This document shows, piece after piece, positions 45,561 through 56,539 of a DNA stretch of 64,000 nucleotides. A model generated the notes under the pieces. That model was not told where the DNA came from. It ran no database searches and saw only the letters and a program-made list of their open reading frames with translations. The DNA is from Thereva unica (Eukaryota > Arthropoda > Insecta > Diptera > Therevidae): the NCBI GenBank assembly GCA_949987705.1, contig OX465283.1:50754953-50818952 (forward strand). Reading direction: 5' to 3'. Position numbers and translations under genes: made by a program. Every line of letters starts with the position of its first letter. Position 1 is the first letter of the stretch.

Positions 45561-46009
45561 TAAATCTGACACTGTCTCATATTGCCGATTTGCCCATTTT
45601 TAAATATAATCAAGATCATATTTTGAAAGATCTGTGTGTGAGTGATATAAAAAACTGATGGCAGATACGATTTCAGCACCCAAAAATACATAGGATTGAG
45701 CTGCAATCGTTCAAAAAGTTTTCACAAAACACTTTCTCGTTGGCCTGTGTAATAGAAAGAGGCTATGTTAAATTGCAGAAGAAAAGGCTTTGTACGTAAA
45801 CTACAATCCTCAAGTTCAATATTCGGCCCGTATCGGACTGGACTGGACTGGCATTGCTCGAAAATTTTCCAAAACGAGGCATCAAATTCAACGATTATAG
45901 GATCTATTTTATAATCTAGCCATTCTATTACATTATCTAGTCATCCTCTAATATATAATCTAGTCATTCGTATCGATTCGTCACTTCGATCTAGAAGTTC
46001 GTTTGCAAA

Positions 46010-47362
46010 TAGAGCAACCAGACTATGTAGAACAATCTGCTGCAGTCATCATGATCATCATAAATTCCTCCACAGCCTGTTTTCTGCCTTGGCTTCCTGC
46101 AACATCCTCCTCCACAACTGTCGATCCTTGGCTTGAAGTCTCCAATTGCTTATACTTAGGGTTCGTAAATCTTCTACGCTATCTGTATATCTCTTTTTTG
46201 GACGTCCCGTACCTCTGTGTCCGTCTGGTCTCTTGTTCATAATAATTTTTGTTATGCTGTCATCACTGCTACGTTCAATATATCCTGCCCATCGGATTCT
46301 GTTAATTTTTATAGTTTCTTATGATGTTTGGATCTTTATACAACTGATACAATTCGTGATTGTATCTTCTCCTCCAAACACCGTTTTCGTTGATTCCTTC
46401 GTATATAGTGCGCAGGATTTTTCTTTCGAAGCACCCTAGGAGGTGTCCTTCGATACTTCTTAATGGCCAGGTTTCGGATCCATACAGTAGTATTGGCCAT
46501 ATGAGAGTTTTAATAGTTTCATTTTAGTCCTCCTTAATATGTTCCTTGTTAAGAAGTGTTTACGGAACCCAAAGTAGCATCTTTTGACTTTATGGTGGTT
46601 GCTTTGTATCACCACCAAATAAAGACACACTTACTGATTTTAACTATATAAATTTTATTACTGTGAGACTTGTACAATTGACGGTGTTCTTAACCAGTGC
46701 ACCGACCGACCAACACCGTAGTTGGAATACTACTAATTTTGCTGACGATCGCTGCTGATCATGCTGTTCGGAATACGTATTTTCACCTCTTGGTGTGGTA
46801 AGATTGCAAGGAGCTTTTTAGGATGGAACTTCGTTCGATGTCACTACAGACTTCGAATGTCGTATCGTTATTTTTGAAATTAGGGTCCCTTGGTATATAA
46901 ATTCTTTTACTCCTTCATGTTGTACGTATCAATTGTCATATTCTGGCGATCATAACGTCTTTTAGAGATGCACGTATATTTCGTTTTCTCTTCATTAATT
47001 GCTTGTCCGAATTTCTTCACTGCTCTTTCTAAGGATATGAAGGCTTCCCTCATTGCTACGGGGGATCTGGCGAGTATTACGATGTCGTCAGCGTATGCCA
47101 ATAGTTGTACCGACTTGTTAAATATACTGCCCGCCCTTTTCCATAGCTACTTTAAATAGTACCTAAGCACGATAGGGCATCTCCTTGTCTTAGTCCTACT
47201 GTGGTTCTGACAGCTCTTCTTCCATCCTTATTCTGCATATTACCTCTTTCATCATCATTTTGGTCAAATCTACGAGGTGTTTGGGAAATCTTAAGCACTC
47301 CATAGCTTTATATAATTCTTGACGTTTTATTTTATCATAGGCGTTTCTGATGTCTATGAATA
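46010..47362 (-). pseudogene. LINE family B-related copy, minus strand
   Basis: Minus-strand blocks in order: DIRNAYDKIKRQELYKAMEC (motif A), VGLRQGDALSC (motif B), LLAYADDIVILARSPVAMRE (YADD), INEEKTKYTCISKRR, CYFGFRKHFLTRNILRR, ILPILLYGSETW, FERKILRTIYEGI, VWRRRYNHELYQLY and GRPKKRYTDSVEDL. Ends with a TGATGATCATGATGA-type tail. Interrupted at 46,605-46,848 by an LTR-like piece. It starts abruptly at 47,362, where the poly(A) of family D abuts. Multiple stops. Confidence 0.8.
46605..46848 (-). mobile_element. Possible solo LTR inside the LINE
   Basis: A 244-bp intrusion splitting RT coding sequence. On minus it starts TGTAGTGACATCG and ends GGTGATACA (TG...CA), with an AATAAAATTTA polyadenylation-like signal near its 3' end. 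LINE coding continues immediately on both sides. Flanks match only partly (CTT shared), so the duplication is unproven. Element class unknown. Confidence 0.4.
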
Positions 47363-47365
47363 AGG

Positions 47366-49325
47366 TGTATTATTTTTTTTTATATGAAAAAACCAAGCTT
47401 AGGAGTAACCCTTTATACTACCAGTCCGTCATGTCGTTCAGTTCATGGTGCAATGTCTAGTAGTAAGCTTGGTTTGAAGAATAGAGGAGAATAGGAAAGG
47501 TTAGAGGGGGTCTGGAGGGTGTAGAACAAAATGACGATGAACCTCACGTTTGAACTCTAAGGTGTTGTACGAGTTCGGAAATACTGACTGCGGGAGATTA
47601 TTACACAGTTGAGTTGTTCTATTCATAAGCGAACTTCTAAACCGTATTGTGCGTGAACGGGGGGGGCTGTAGGGTATGGGGGTGAGCCAAGCGGGCTAGC
47701 CTTGTGTTGCGGGAAAAGTATTGCCGTGCAGGCAGGAGGTCCTGAATTTCAGTGGAACAGTCGCCATGGTAATAGCGATAAAGTATGGAGAGGGCTGCTA
47801 CATTCCTACGGTGGCTTAAGGTGCTTAAGGTGGAGGCGCGAAAGGGGCCATCACCAATGAGTTTGAGGGCACGATTTTGCACCTTGTCGAGACAAGCCAA
47901 GGTGGTTTTTGGGGCGCCTGCCCAGATATACCAGTTGTATTCAAGGCGCGGCCGAATGTAGGATTTGTAGATTGTAGTCAAGGCGGCTGGCTGGAGGAGG
48001 AACTTGAATCTCTTGAGAAATCCAAGACATTGGGAGGTTTGTTTGGCGATTTGGAATATGTGATCATTCCATAGCAGATGCTGCGTTAAAGTTACCCCTG
48101 GGATGTTGAGAGTTGAGTCAGCCGTTAGATTCTCTTTATCCACTGAGATAGGAGGAAGGTCGGTACAATTTTTGTTGGAGATCAGGCAGTATTTCGTTTT
48201 CGTGGCATTGAATTCGACGCGGCTCATTTCGCCCCAATGAAGAATCGATTCGATATCCCGGTTGATCGAAGCCGACATCAGTTGACGGTGGTAAAGACAA
48301 GGTCTGGCACGTGCTTGTCTTATATTGTCGAAGGAGTAAGAGAAATTCAGAGTACCGTCATCAGCGAAGCAGTGAAGTGGGTTGGAGGGGATTAAGAGCA
48401 GATCATTAATGAAGATTAGAAAAAGTGCGGGTGAGAGAATTGGCCCCTGGGGAACTCCGGCCGAAATGGCGTGGGGGTTGGATTCGACGCCATCCAATAC
48501 TACCTTGATTAAACGGCCTGAAAGAAAGCTCTTAATCCGGTTCCTTAGAACTAAGTGTGTATACCAATAGCTTGGAGTTTATTCAACAGGGCAGGGTGCT
48601 AAACTCTGTCAAAAGCCTTTGATATATCTAGAGCAACCAGACCAGACTCACCAAAGCTGGGAATGCTTTGGTTGATACGCTCGGTTAAACACACAAGCAG
48701 ATCGCCAGTAGACCGGTTTGGTTTGAAGCCGTATTGCTTGTCGTGTATAATTTGGTTGGATTCTAGATATTTCATCAGCTTGTTATTGATTATTGTCTCC
48801 ATGATTTTGGAGAGAACAGAAGTAATTGCTTTTAGGCGGTAGTTTAAGGGGTCGCTGGCTTCACCTTTTTTTGGGATTGGCTGAACATTAGCTAGTTTCC
48901 GAGAGTCACACTCTCACGGAGAAGTAAGACACACACGGAGAAGTAAGACAGGGCAAAAAGTTTGCGCAGGGGTTTAGCCAAAGGTGAGGCATATTTTTTA
49001 AGTACCATACGGGGGATTTTGTCGGGACCAGTGGATTTATTGACATTGTTCTTTGAGACACCTAAATACCTCGCGAGTCCTGAAGTGCACCCCGTCCATT
49101 GAGTGGGTGGTATTCTCAAGAGTGGGGGTGGCATAGCAGCATCGGGTGGAGAAGAATTTGCGGCGAACAGAGAAGCTAATAGGTCGGCCTTGGGTTTGCT
49201 TTCTGTTATCACTTCCTTGTTGTGAATAAAAGGAGGTGTTGATGAGGAAATAAAATTCTTCTTGATGGCAGTTACCAAGGACCAGAAGGAAGCAGGAAGC
49301 GCGGGAGGCGGGTGGAGGAGACTTA
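47366..49325 (-). pseudogene. LINE family D (CR1/Jockey-like), longest copy
   Basis: Minus strand from about 49,290: FWSLVTAIKKNFIS-like start, KADLLASLFAANSSPP, NVNKSTGPDKIPRMVLKKYA, VQPIPKKGEASDPLNYRLKA, YGFKPNRSTGDLLVCLTERI, GLVALDISKAFDRV (motif A), GVPQGPILSPALF (motif B), HCFADDGTL (F-ADD), VEFNATKTKY, TIYKSYIRPRLEYN, DLLPARQYFSRNTRLARLAH. After one frameshift near 47,643 comes FRSSLMNRTTQLCNNLPQSV to a stop near 47,497. The 3' UTR ends in an A-run (T-run on plus at 47,370-47,381). 5'-truncated after the endonuclease; several breaks. Confidence 0.85.
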
Positions 49326-49329
49326 CTTG

Positions 49330-51145
49330 TTGTTCGTCAGTCCTTCGGTTATTGTTGTTTAGTTAATTGGTGGCCTTCACTTGGTTTTTTGTTTTGTTTG
49401 GTTATTAATTTTTTGTATTATTGTTTGGTTGGTGGTTATGTTATTGATATGGTTATATGTGTTATATTTTTATGGTTGGTATGTTATCAATTTGGTTTTA
49501 TATTATATTTTTATGGTGTTATGGTTATAATTATTGCTTGCGGTTGTAAAAGGACTGGCGACAACACACGCCCCACTTCTCCGAGGCACAGTCCAGACTC
49601 ACTCCATGTTGACACTCAATGTATATTTATGTTATGTTAAATTCTGCTGCAATCAGAATATCCGAAATCTTAGAGCCGGAAAATAAGGGCTATCGCCTTC
49701 TGCTCCAATACCCCAGACTCCTAACCCCATTCTATCCCCCTCTACTCGGATAACTAAACTCACTGCTATACATTGAACAATGGCCTAAAGGACATGAAGC
49801 ACTGTTAATACAAAGGCTTGATTTGTGATATAGAGAGGTTATTACCTCTACGTTAAAACCCCCGAACTAGGTGCAACAGATTAACTTTTATATCCTCAAT
49901 AAACTGAGTGACCTTGCTCGCCCACCATGCACTTCTACAGATACGGTATAATGTGTCCATTGGTCTGAAACCTCCCCCTTGGTTTGACAGCGAGTAGACG
50001 TTATTACAGTTTCTGTCATACAGATGGCAGCGTTTATCCCAAGCTTTTGGGTACTTGAATATTAAAAAAAAAAAAAAACCGAAAATTATATCTCTCCCTT
50101 CATGGTCCCGCCTGTGATTGATTAATTGTTTTTAGTCACAAGGTGTTACTACTAACGAAATAACTTCTTTTTTTTTACAATATTCCTCTGTTCTCTTAAA
50201 TTGCGTCTATTATTTTTAATTCTTTAGTCTAACATTAAATAAACAATTAATCACGTTTAAGCGCAAAAAAATAATCTGAAAAAGTTTCTTCTTTTTGGAC
50301 TTGTAAAACCGAGACACATTAATCAAGTGGATCTCTAAAAAACAAACTTCCAAGTGCTTCAAAAGTAATTGTGAAAGCAAGAATAAATTGCTTCTATTGG
50401 GTAAAGCAAACAATTATTCACACTTATAGGCTTTATAATTTCATTTTGTTTAAATTTTTGGGAGCAGTTACCTCCCAGGGGATGCTATTAACATAAGGTT
50501 TACTGCGCCAATAAAGCACCCCACTCAAGTGTAGACTTGCTTTATGGCCAGGTAATTAAGAATCTCGTTTCGGTTTAAATTGTTTCACAGTGAAAAAAAG
50601 CAAAAAAAATGTGAGAAAAGAAATATTACGTGGATGTAAACATTAGCTAAAGTTTTTTTTTTTAATTTAAGGTAAGTTTAATAGAGAGATTTTTTTCTCG
50701 CTTTCTATCCGCAAATCTTTATACATTTGCAGAAATTTATTATTAGATTTGTTTTGAGTGAGATGTAAGGTACCTACTTGGCTTGCGTACATTTTTCAAG
50801 TGCTTTTAGACAAGATTCCCTTAATGCTTTACAATGTCTGTGGGCGAAGTTTTTTCCTAAATTTTGAAAGCATTTTGCTCTTGGCAAGACTTAAAGAGGA
50901 CACTTTACCTTAGTCTGAGTTATAGAAGTGAATTTTAAGACATTTTTTATGAAAAATTTAATGTAATTACTAGGTACATTTTATTTCATAGTGCATTTGA
51001 TAATCCGGTGTATGTAAAACACACGAAGGCAATGTCGTCGCTGGGATCAATTCTATAAAGCAGAGTTGGAAAATATCGTTTAGCGAACTGTTGAACGCAA
51101 ATAATGATTGCACTTGACAAACAAATGCATTTACCAACACTTTTT
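49330..51145. other. Gene-free stretch
   Basis: No known family. 49,370-49,550 is TG/TTG-rich low-complexity. A T/A run at 50,066 and the block 49,580-50,060 are unrecognised. Confidence 0.4.
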
Positions 51146-51149
51146 GTTT

Positions 51150-51800
51150 TAAAGGAGTGAGGGGGGTCTTATAAGATCTTTAGCCTGTCTAAGACCTGGG
51201 ACTGACTCCCAATAGGCTAAGTTCAGTCCCTTAATCCACTAGTCTACCAAGGACTTGGTGGACCAAGAAATGTCAGAGAAGGGGTTTTGCAGCCTCATTC
51301 CCCTCATCTCTTGGGAGTGGATTAAGGTCAAAACACTCTGCAACTTTTTTGGAAGAAAACTTCCACATTGAGAGTGCCTTGAAGGCAAAAGATTTTAATG
51401 TAGGAACCTTTCAGACCTTTCTCAAAGTTGAGCCTAGCGCAGGTCGCAATGGCATATATTTCAGTCTGGAAAACAGAGGGCCACTTACCCATTGCAATCG
51501 AGCCCTGGAGTTAGGTCCTGCGTCACCAGCCCCTGTGCCATGTTCCATCTTTGACCCGTCGGTGAACCAGTGGAGATGTTTGGATTCACAGGAAGAATAA
51601 GTTACACCCACTCAGAACCATCTGGTATAATCGGCCAGAATTTCCTTTGGAACCGCAGTTCACTAACCATATGGTCGGATACGCCGCAAATGGAAATGTT
51701 TGGGATTGAATCGTTGAATGCCACGCTAATTTTATCGAACGGTCGGTTCTTGATTTTCGAATGAACATAGAGCAGCCAAGTACGGAGCAGGTCTTATGTA
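51150..51800 (-). pseudogene. LINE family H, RNase H and C-terminal part
   Basis: Minus-strand blocks: FDKISVAFNDSIPNISICGV, VSDHMVSELRFQRKF, then HLHWFTDGSKMEHGTGAG (the TDGSK motif of LINE RNase H with its first catalytic Asp). Near the end comes PFSDISWSTKSLVD and WIKGLNLAYWESVPGLRQAK. This is the RNase H to C-terminal stretch of an I/Jockey-group LINE. Remaining catalytic residues are lost in broken frames. Confidence 0.7.
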
Positions 51801-52024
51801 GAGAGACCCATGTGCTTACACAAGATGTAGATAGTTTCTAAACTGTCATAATTCCATTATCTCTAGACCAGATGTTTTTATGGAGAAATATGCGAAGTTT
51901 CATTTCACTTCGAACTATGAATCTCAACGGCTCCTTATGCTAAATTCACAAAACTGGCTGGCGATAGGTCTTGGTGAGACTAACTAACAATTAAATGGGT
52001 TTTAAGGAGCGGTGGAATCGGAAC

Positions 52025-52110
52025 ATTTTTTGGTAGAGTTTTAAATATCACCCTGTATTTTTGTAAGCGTAATCACATTTTCATGTATAACGTACCAGTG
52101 TACGAACAAT
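52025..52110 (+). repeat. Dispersed repeat R3, partial copy 4
   Basis: Has ATCACCCTGTATTTTTGTAA and ATTTTCATGTATAACG, the middle landmarks of R3. The rest is not recognisable. Confidence 0.45.
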
Positions 52111-52599
52111 GCTCGCAATATACCGAAAGGTGAATGTTCTGCACCTTAAGCAACTTTTAAGTCGGTTTGGCTGAGAGTTATCATCCCATTCCAACAAAAC
52201 CGCTCTTATTATCAAGGGTATTAATCGAGATAATATCAAGACCATGAGACTTACCAAGACTAGGCATATCTGCCTTCGTGGTAACCCCTTTTCATATTCT
52301 GGTAGGAACAATTCCGAAACCGGGAGGAGTGGCGTTGGCATAATACTCATCAAGGAAACCAGGTCCAGCCTCTTTAGCAGAATGAGATTATTCACTCTGT
52401 TCCAAAGGCGCCTTATTTTTTGGTGGGTGAGTTAAAAGCACGATCCTAGCAAACCCGACCTTGAAGACCAAATTGGAAATCAAGAAATAAGCCAAGTTAC
52501 TAGCAAAAATGGTGAGCTTTTCGTTGACTTCTTCAGTTCGCACCAACTCTTGGCGACCATTTGCTGAGAATCTGCAACAAATCTTAAATCAGCAAACCC

Positions 52600-53240
52600 T
52601 TACCCCACTCTGACAGTTTTAAGCCGATTTTGACAAAATGAGCAAGACTTATTTAGGAAATTCTCAGCTACAGCTACTTCGGCGCATTTGAGTTCGTCAA
52701 TGGTCTTCGGTGTGGCAGAAAATAGGTTCGTCGGACCTTTTTCACGCGATTTCGGACGCACAAACTGCACCATCATCCAACGACAGCGTGCGTCGTTGAG
52801 GATTTTTCGAACTTTGAAGAAAACTGGGCTCTCTGTTTCCCAAATACGACAGTTTTGTTTATTGACTTCACCAGAGAGTGTAAAATGACCTTCGTCAATC
52901 AATGGCTGTATTTTGTATGGGAAGACATGAAAATATTTCGTCATAATCTTCCTTAGAGTTGTTCCACCCATGTTTAACGCCTGCGGTCGGCGGCGATACG
53001 ACACATTTGGATTATCGGCAACACTCTCTCTTATCGCTTAAACAACTTCATTGGATCGTTGCGGACGCGATCGAATGGGACGCTGACAAGTCAAACAGTC
53101 CCGTACCTACTCAATGAAATTCTTCACCGAACTACGAATTGTGTTGTCTAAAGGCGCCGTTTTCTCCCATATTTTTTACAGTAGGCCTGACAATTTTCAC
53201 AATTGAACGATTGTTTGCGTTGTGTCGTGTGGTAAAGCGC
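52600..53240 (-). pseudogene. Mariner/Tc3-like transposase fragment
   Basis: Minus-strand: a worn DNA-binding region, RESVADNPNVSYRRRPQALN then MGGTTLRKIMTKYFHVFPYK (helix-turn-helix and linker), then IDEGHFTLSGEVNKQNCRIW (acidic DE-H block). An internal deletion jumps to KTIDELKCAEVAVAE near the C terminus. Frameshifts and stops upstream. Same family as the fragment in the Helitron at 5,560-5,905. No TIRs seen. Confidence 0.75.
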
Positions 53241-53696
53241 TACAATTTCAGCCTCATAGCCAAAACAGAGTCATATTTAAAATGAAACTGAATGGCGTTT
53301 CAGAACCGTGTATACGTTTTTTGAAATCGGCTAAAAATGTTAGAGTTAGACCCTGTTTAGATGTTGCGCTTTGTCGCGCGCTTTGAGGCGCCTCAAAGCG
53401 CACATTTGTTTAGACGATTCGCTTTGAGCCCAGTCGCTTCCTTTACAGCTGGAACAAATGGAATAAAAACAATTTGCATAATTTGCTATCTACGAAGTAT
53501 TGGCGTGTTTTTATAAAGTGTGATAACAATTTTTGCGATATTCAGAATATTTCCGTTTTTTAAAATAAGAAAAGTGATATGGTGTTTTTGTAAATTATCA
53601 AATAAAATATGCAAAAAGGTTTCTCGCACGTGTTTTCACTTAGAAGGCTGAAACGAAAGTAAAATGGAACACGAAGATGGAACAAAATGAAATTAA

Positions 53697-54643
53697 GACC
53701 CTGTTTAGATGTTGCGCTTTGTCGCGCGCTTTGAGGCGCCTCAAAGCGCACATTTGTTTAGACGATTCGCTTTGAGCCCAGTCGCTTCCTTTACAGCTGG
53801 AACAAATGGAATAAAAACAATTTGCATAATTTGCTATCTACGAAGTATTGGCGTGTTTTTATAAAGTGTGATAACAATTTTTGCGATATCCAGAATATTT
53901 CCGTTTTTTAAAATAAGAAAAGTGATATGGTGTTTTTGTAAATTATCAAATAAAATATGCAAAAAGGTTTCTCGCACGTGTTTTCACTTAGAAGGCTGAA
54001 ACGAAAGTAAAATGGAACACGAAGATGGAACAAAATGAAATTAAAACGCCAAAAACGCGCAAGTGAATCCCTTTGACCCTGTTTAGATGTTGCGCTTTGT
54101 CGCGCGCTTTGAGGCGCCTCAAAGCGCACATTTGTTTAGACGATTCGCTTTGAGCCCAGTCGCTTCCTTTACAGCTGGAACAAATGGAATAAAAACAATT
54201 TGCATAATTTGCTATCTACGAAGTATTGGCGTGTTTTTATAAAGTGTGATAACAATTTTTGCGATATCCAGAATATTTCCGTTTTTTAAAATAAGAAAAG
54301 TGATATGGTGTTTTTGTAAATTATCAAATAAAATATGCAAAAAGGTTTCTCGCACGTGTTTTCACTTAGAAGGCTGAAACGAAAGTAAAATGGAACACGA
54401 AGATGGAACAAAATGAAATTAAAACGCCAAAAACGCGCAAGTGAATCCCTTTCTGATCAAGACTCACTTCGCACCGCCCCGAAACCTCCCCGTGCCCACA
54501 AATTTCGTGAGGCACTTGCGCTGAAGCGCACCGTCTAAACAGGGTCTTTCTGATCAAGACTCACTTCGCACCGCCCCGAAACCTCCCCGTGCCCACAAAT
54601 TTCGTGAGGCACTTGCGCTGAAGCGCACCGTCTAAACAGGGTC
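53697..54643. mobile_element. 472-bp MITE, middle copy (split), inside the outer copy
   Basis: Pieces 53,697-54,074 and 54,550-54,643 sum to 472 bp. TAA duplications at 53,694-53,696 and 54,644-54,646 are internal sequence of the outer copy, so this copy inserted into it. Interrupted by the inner copy. By eye identical to the inner copy. Confidence 0.9.
54075..54546. mobile_element. 472-bp MITE, inner intact copy
   Basis: Uninterrupted 472 bp with both GACCCTGTTTAGA ends. TTT duplications at 54,072-54,074 and 54,547-54,549 lie in middle-copy sequence. Carries a 41-codon basic frame (54,413-54,538) whose stop lies in the right TIR; this may be chance. No transposase. Confidence 0.9.
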
Positions 54644-54934
54644 TAAAACGCCAAAAAAGCGCAAGTGAATCCCTTTCTGATCAAGACTCACTTCCCACCG
54701 CCCCGAAACCTCCCCGCGCCCACAAATTTCGTGAGGCACTTGCGCTGAAGCGCACCGTCTAAACAGGGTCTTATTCAATGTTGAAATACCGAAAACCGAG
54801 ATAGCCATGGGATGTTGACACAATAAAATTTAAATAGAAATTAAAAAATGAGTCAGAAAAGTATATGTAAAAGATAAGTATAAAATCATACGATAAAAGA
54901 TCTATACAAAAGTTCAAAATGCAGAGTTCCGCAT

Positions 54935-55020
54935 AATGTAAGGAGTAGCACAAGGATGCACACTTTTACCATTACTTTATCTTATAGTAACAAATGACAC
55001 CCTAGTCAGCGCTCTAGTGA
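54935..55020 (+). pseudogene. Tiny LINE RT motif B scrap
   Basis: Reads QNAEFRIM, a stop, then GVAQGCTLLPLLYLIVTND. This is the GVAQGC-LSPLLF block of RT motif B. Nothing else of the element remains. Confidence 0.5.
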
Positions 55021-55465
55021 ATCTAAAATTTCAAATCGCAGCCCTTATTTTTTCTTAAGGATTATGATTCTCCAAAGAGAAACTTTGGTCCGAAATTTTT
55101 TTATTCCAAACCTACTCGTACACCCAAATGAGATGATTTTTGGGGAATAATTTTGATTTTTGATGTTTTTTGAGGGTGCTCGGATAAAAATTCTTCCTGC
55201 CATTTTAAATTTTAGATCCACCTCACCCCCTGCGACTGGGTGTGGAGGTAGGGGTTAGTTTTGTGGGTAAAGGATGCCACCCTTCAAGTTGAGCAGCTTT
55301 TGTCCGAAACTTTTTCACGTAAACCTACCATTCAGGTAATATCGGACCGTTGCCGAACTTTTGCCGCACCTCTGAATAAATAAAACTATTTCCGTTTGCT
55401 CTATACTGCATTAAATCCTTTACACCATTTCTGTAACCACGAACAAACTCAGTGCCGGTCACCGG
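55021..55465. other. Non-coding stretch
   Basis: Contains TTCTCCAAAGAGAAACTTTG, CACCCAAATGAGATGATTTT and TTTTGAGGGTGCTCGG. Unassigned; it may be the 3' UTR of the minus-strand LINE that ends at about 55,470. Confidence 0.35.
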
Positions 55466-55469
55466 TGAC

Positions 55470-55905
55470 CCCCATGGCATTCAACGTGTTAAGTACATAC
55501 ATGTTGAAAGAGATCTGAAGACTCAAGGCACTTGTGGCGGCGGATATCCATATGAAGAGATGCAAAGTGGTCACTCCAATGATTGCCTCCATTGCAGGTG
55601 TGGGACAAGTCCGCATAGCTCCAGTGGAGAGGCAGCAAGTCGTTGCAGTTTGTTGCACTTGAGCATCGACGTAACCTGTTTAGTCTTGGGCCACCAAACT
55701 ATAAAGGCATAAGTAACCACAGGTTTAACGGTCGTATTGTACATCCAGTACATCACTTGCGATGAAAGACCCCATGTCTTACCCAGAAGCCTTTTGCAGG
55801 CCCATATGGCCCTTGTGGCTTTGCTGATGACGTAGTCAAGTTGAGCGTTCCAGTTCAGTCTCTTGTCTAACTTTACTCCCAAATATTTGACTGAGTCTGA
55901 GTACC
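55470..55905 (-). pseudogene. LINE family I, RT thumb and connection
   Basis: Minus-strand: SVKYLGVKLDKRLNWNAQLD, YVISKATRAIWACKRLLGKT, WGLSSQVMYWMYNTTVKPVV, TYAFIVWWPKTKQV, KLQRLA, then after a frameshift near 55,655 TGAMRTCPTPAMEAIIGVTT and LHLFIWISAATSAL. This is the YLGV-LD-LNW, YGS-VWWP, L-ITGA-RT-PT-A-E pattern of I/Jockey-group LINEs. Only one frameshift, so it is relatively young. Confidence 0.8.
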
Positions 55906-56164
55906 ATCACTTGGAAAGTATAAAATAAATTAGCAATTATACATAAAAATTGATATCATCCCAGTAAATTAAGAAGGTGAACCCATGGCAGTTAAGTATA
56001 AATTACTACGCTGAATATGTAACAACATTAAATCCAGAATGAAACACTATGCAGAAACAGAATGGAAAATCAAGTAAATACTATGCTGAATTTGTTGAAA
56101 CAGGTTAAAAACGAAATAGGTTAAACAGTTTCGCTTAAGTTTGGACTGCATCCAGCCAACAACC

Positions 56165-56535
56165 TTTTTTTATGTGGCAGTGCTAAGCTCACCCTTTGTA
56201 ACACCAGTCAGGGCAATGTCTAGCAGTACGATTAGTACGGGGGAGGGAAGGGGGAATAGGTTAAGGGTTATTAATGGGGGTATTGAAGAAGGTGGTGATA
56301 AACCCTGCGTTTGAACTCTTCGATGTTGTACGAGCTCGGAAATACTGACTACGAGATATTATTCCACAGTCCAGTTGTTCTATTGATAAACGAATTGCTC
56401 TCGCGTTGAATAAACGGTCGGGTTTGAAGTAGGTGGGAGTGAGATGAGTGGGCTTATCTTGTGTTGGGAGTATAAGATTGCCGTGTAGGCAGAAGAGCGC
56501 TTATTTCACAGGAACAGTCACTATAGTACATGGAA
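56165..56535 (-). pseudogene. LINE family D, 3' end only
   Basis: Matches 47,370-47,775 of the long family D copy, from the A-tail (T-run at 56,167) through the C-terminal coding end (FPSSYNIEEFKRRVYHH-like, near 56,290-56,360). 5'-truncated near 56,535. Confidence 0.75.
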
Positions 56536-56539
56536 ATGG

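Larger units (their letters stand above)
53349..54770. mobile_element. 472-bp MITE, outer copy (split)
   Basis: Outer member of a three-deep nest: 53,349-53,696 plus 54,647-54,770, summing to 472 bp. Ends GACCCTGTTTAGA / TCTAAACAGGGTC, with an imperfect continuation to about 30 bp. TTA duplications at 53,346-53,348 and 54,771-54,773. A 24-bp perfect palindrome lies at 53,378-53,401. Differs from the inner copies at about four positions. PIF/Harbinger (Tourist)-like by end sequence and 3-bp duplication. Confidence 0.9.

Noticed and set aside
52150..52460. Additional LINE linker fragment on the minus strand
   Set aside because: A GKSHGLDIISINTL-like stretch hints at a pre-RT linker, but the match is too weak to call.
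53349..54770. Simple tandem duplication or CRISPR-like array
   Set aside because: The pieces reassemble into three 472-bp copies with separate 3-bp duplications, which tandem duplication does not predict; repeats are too long and lack spacers.
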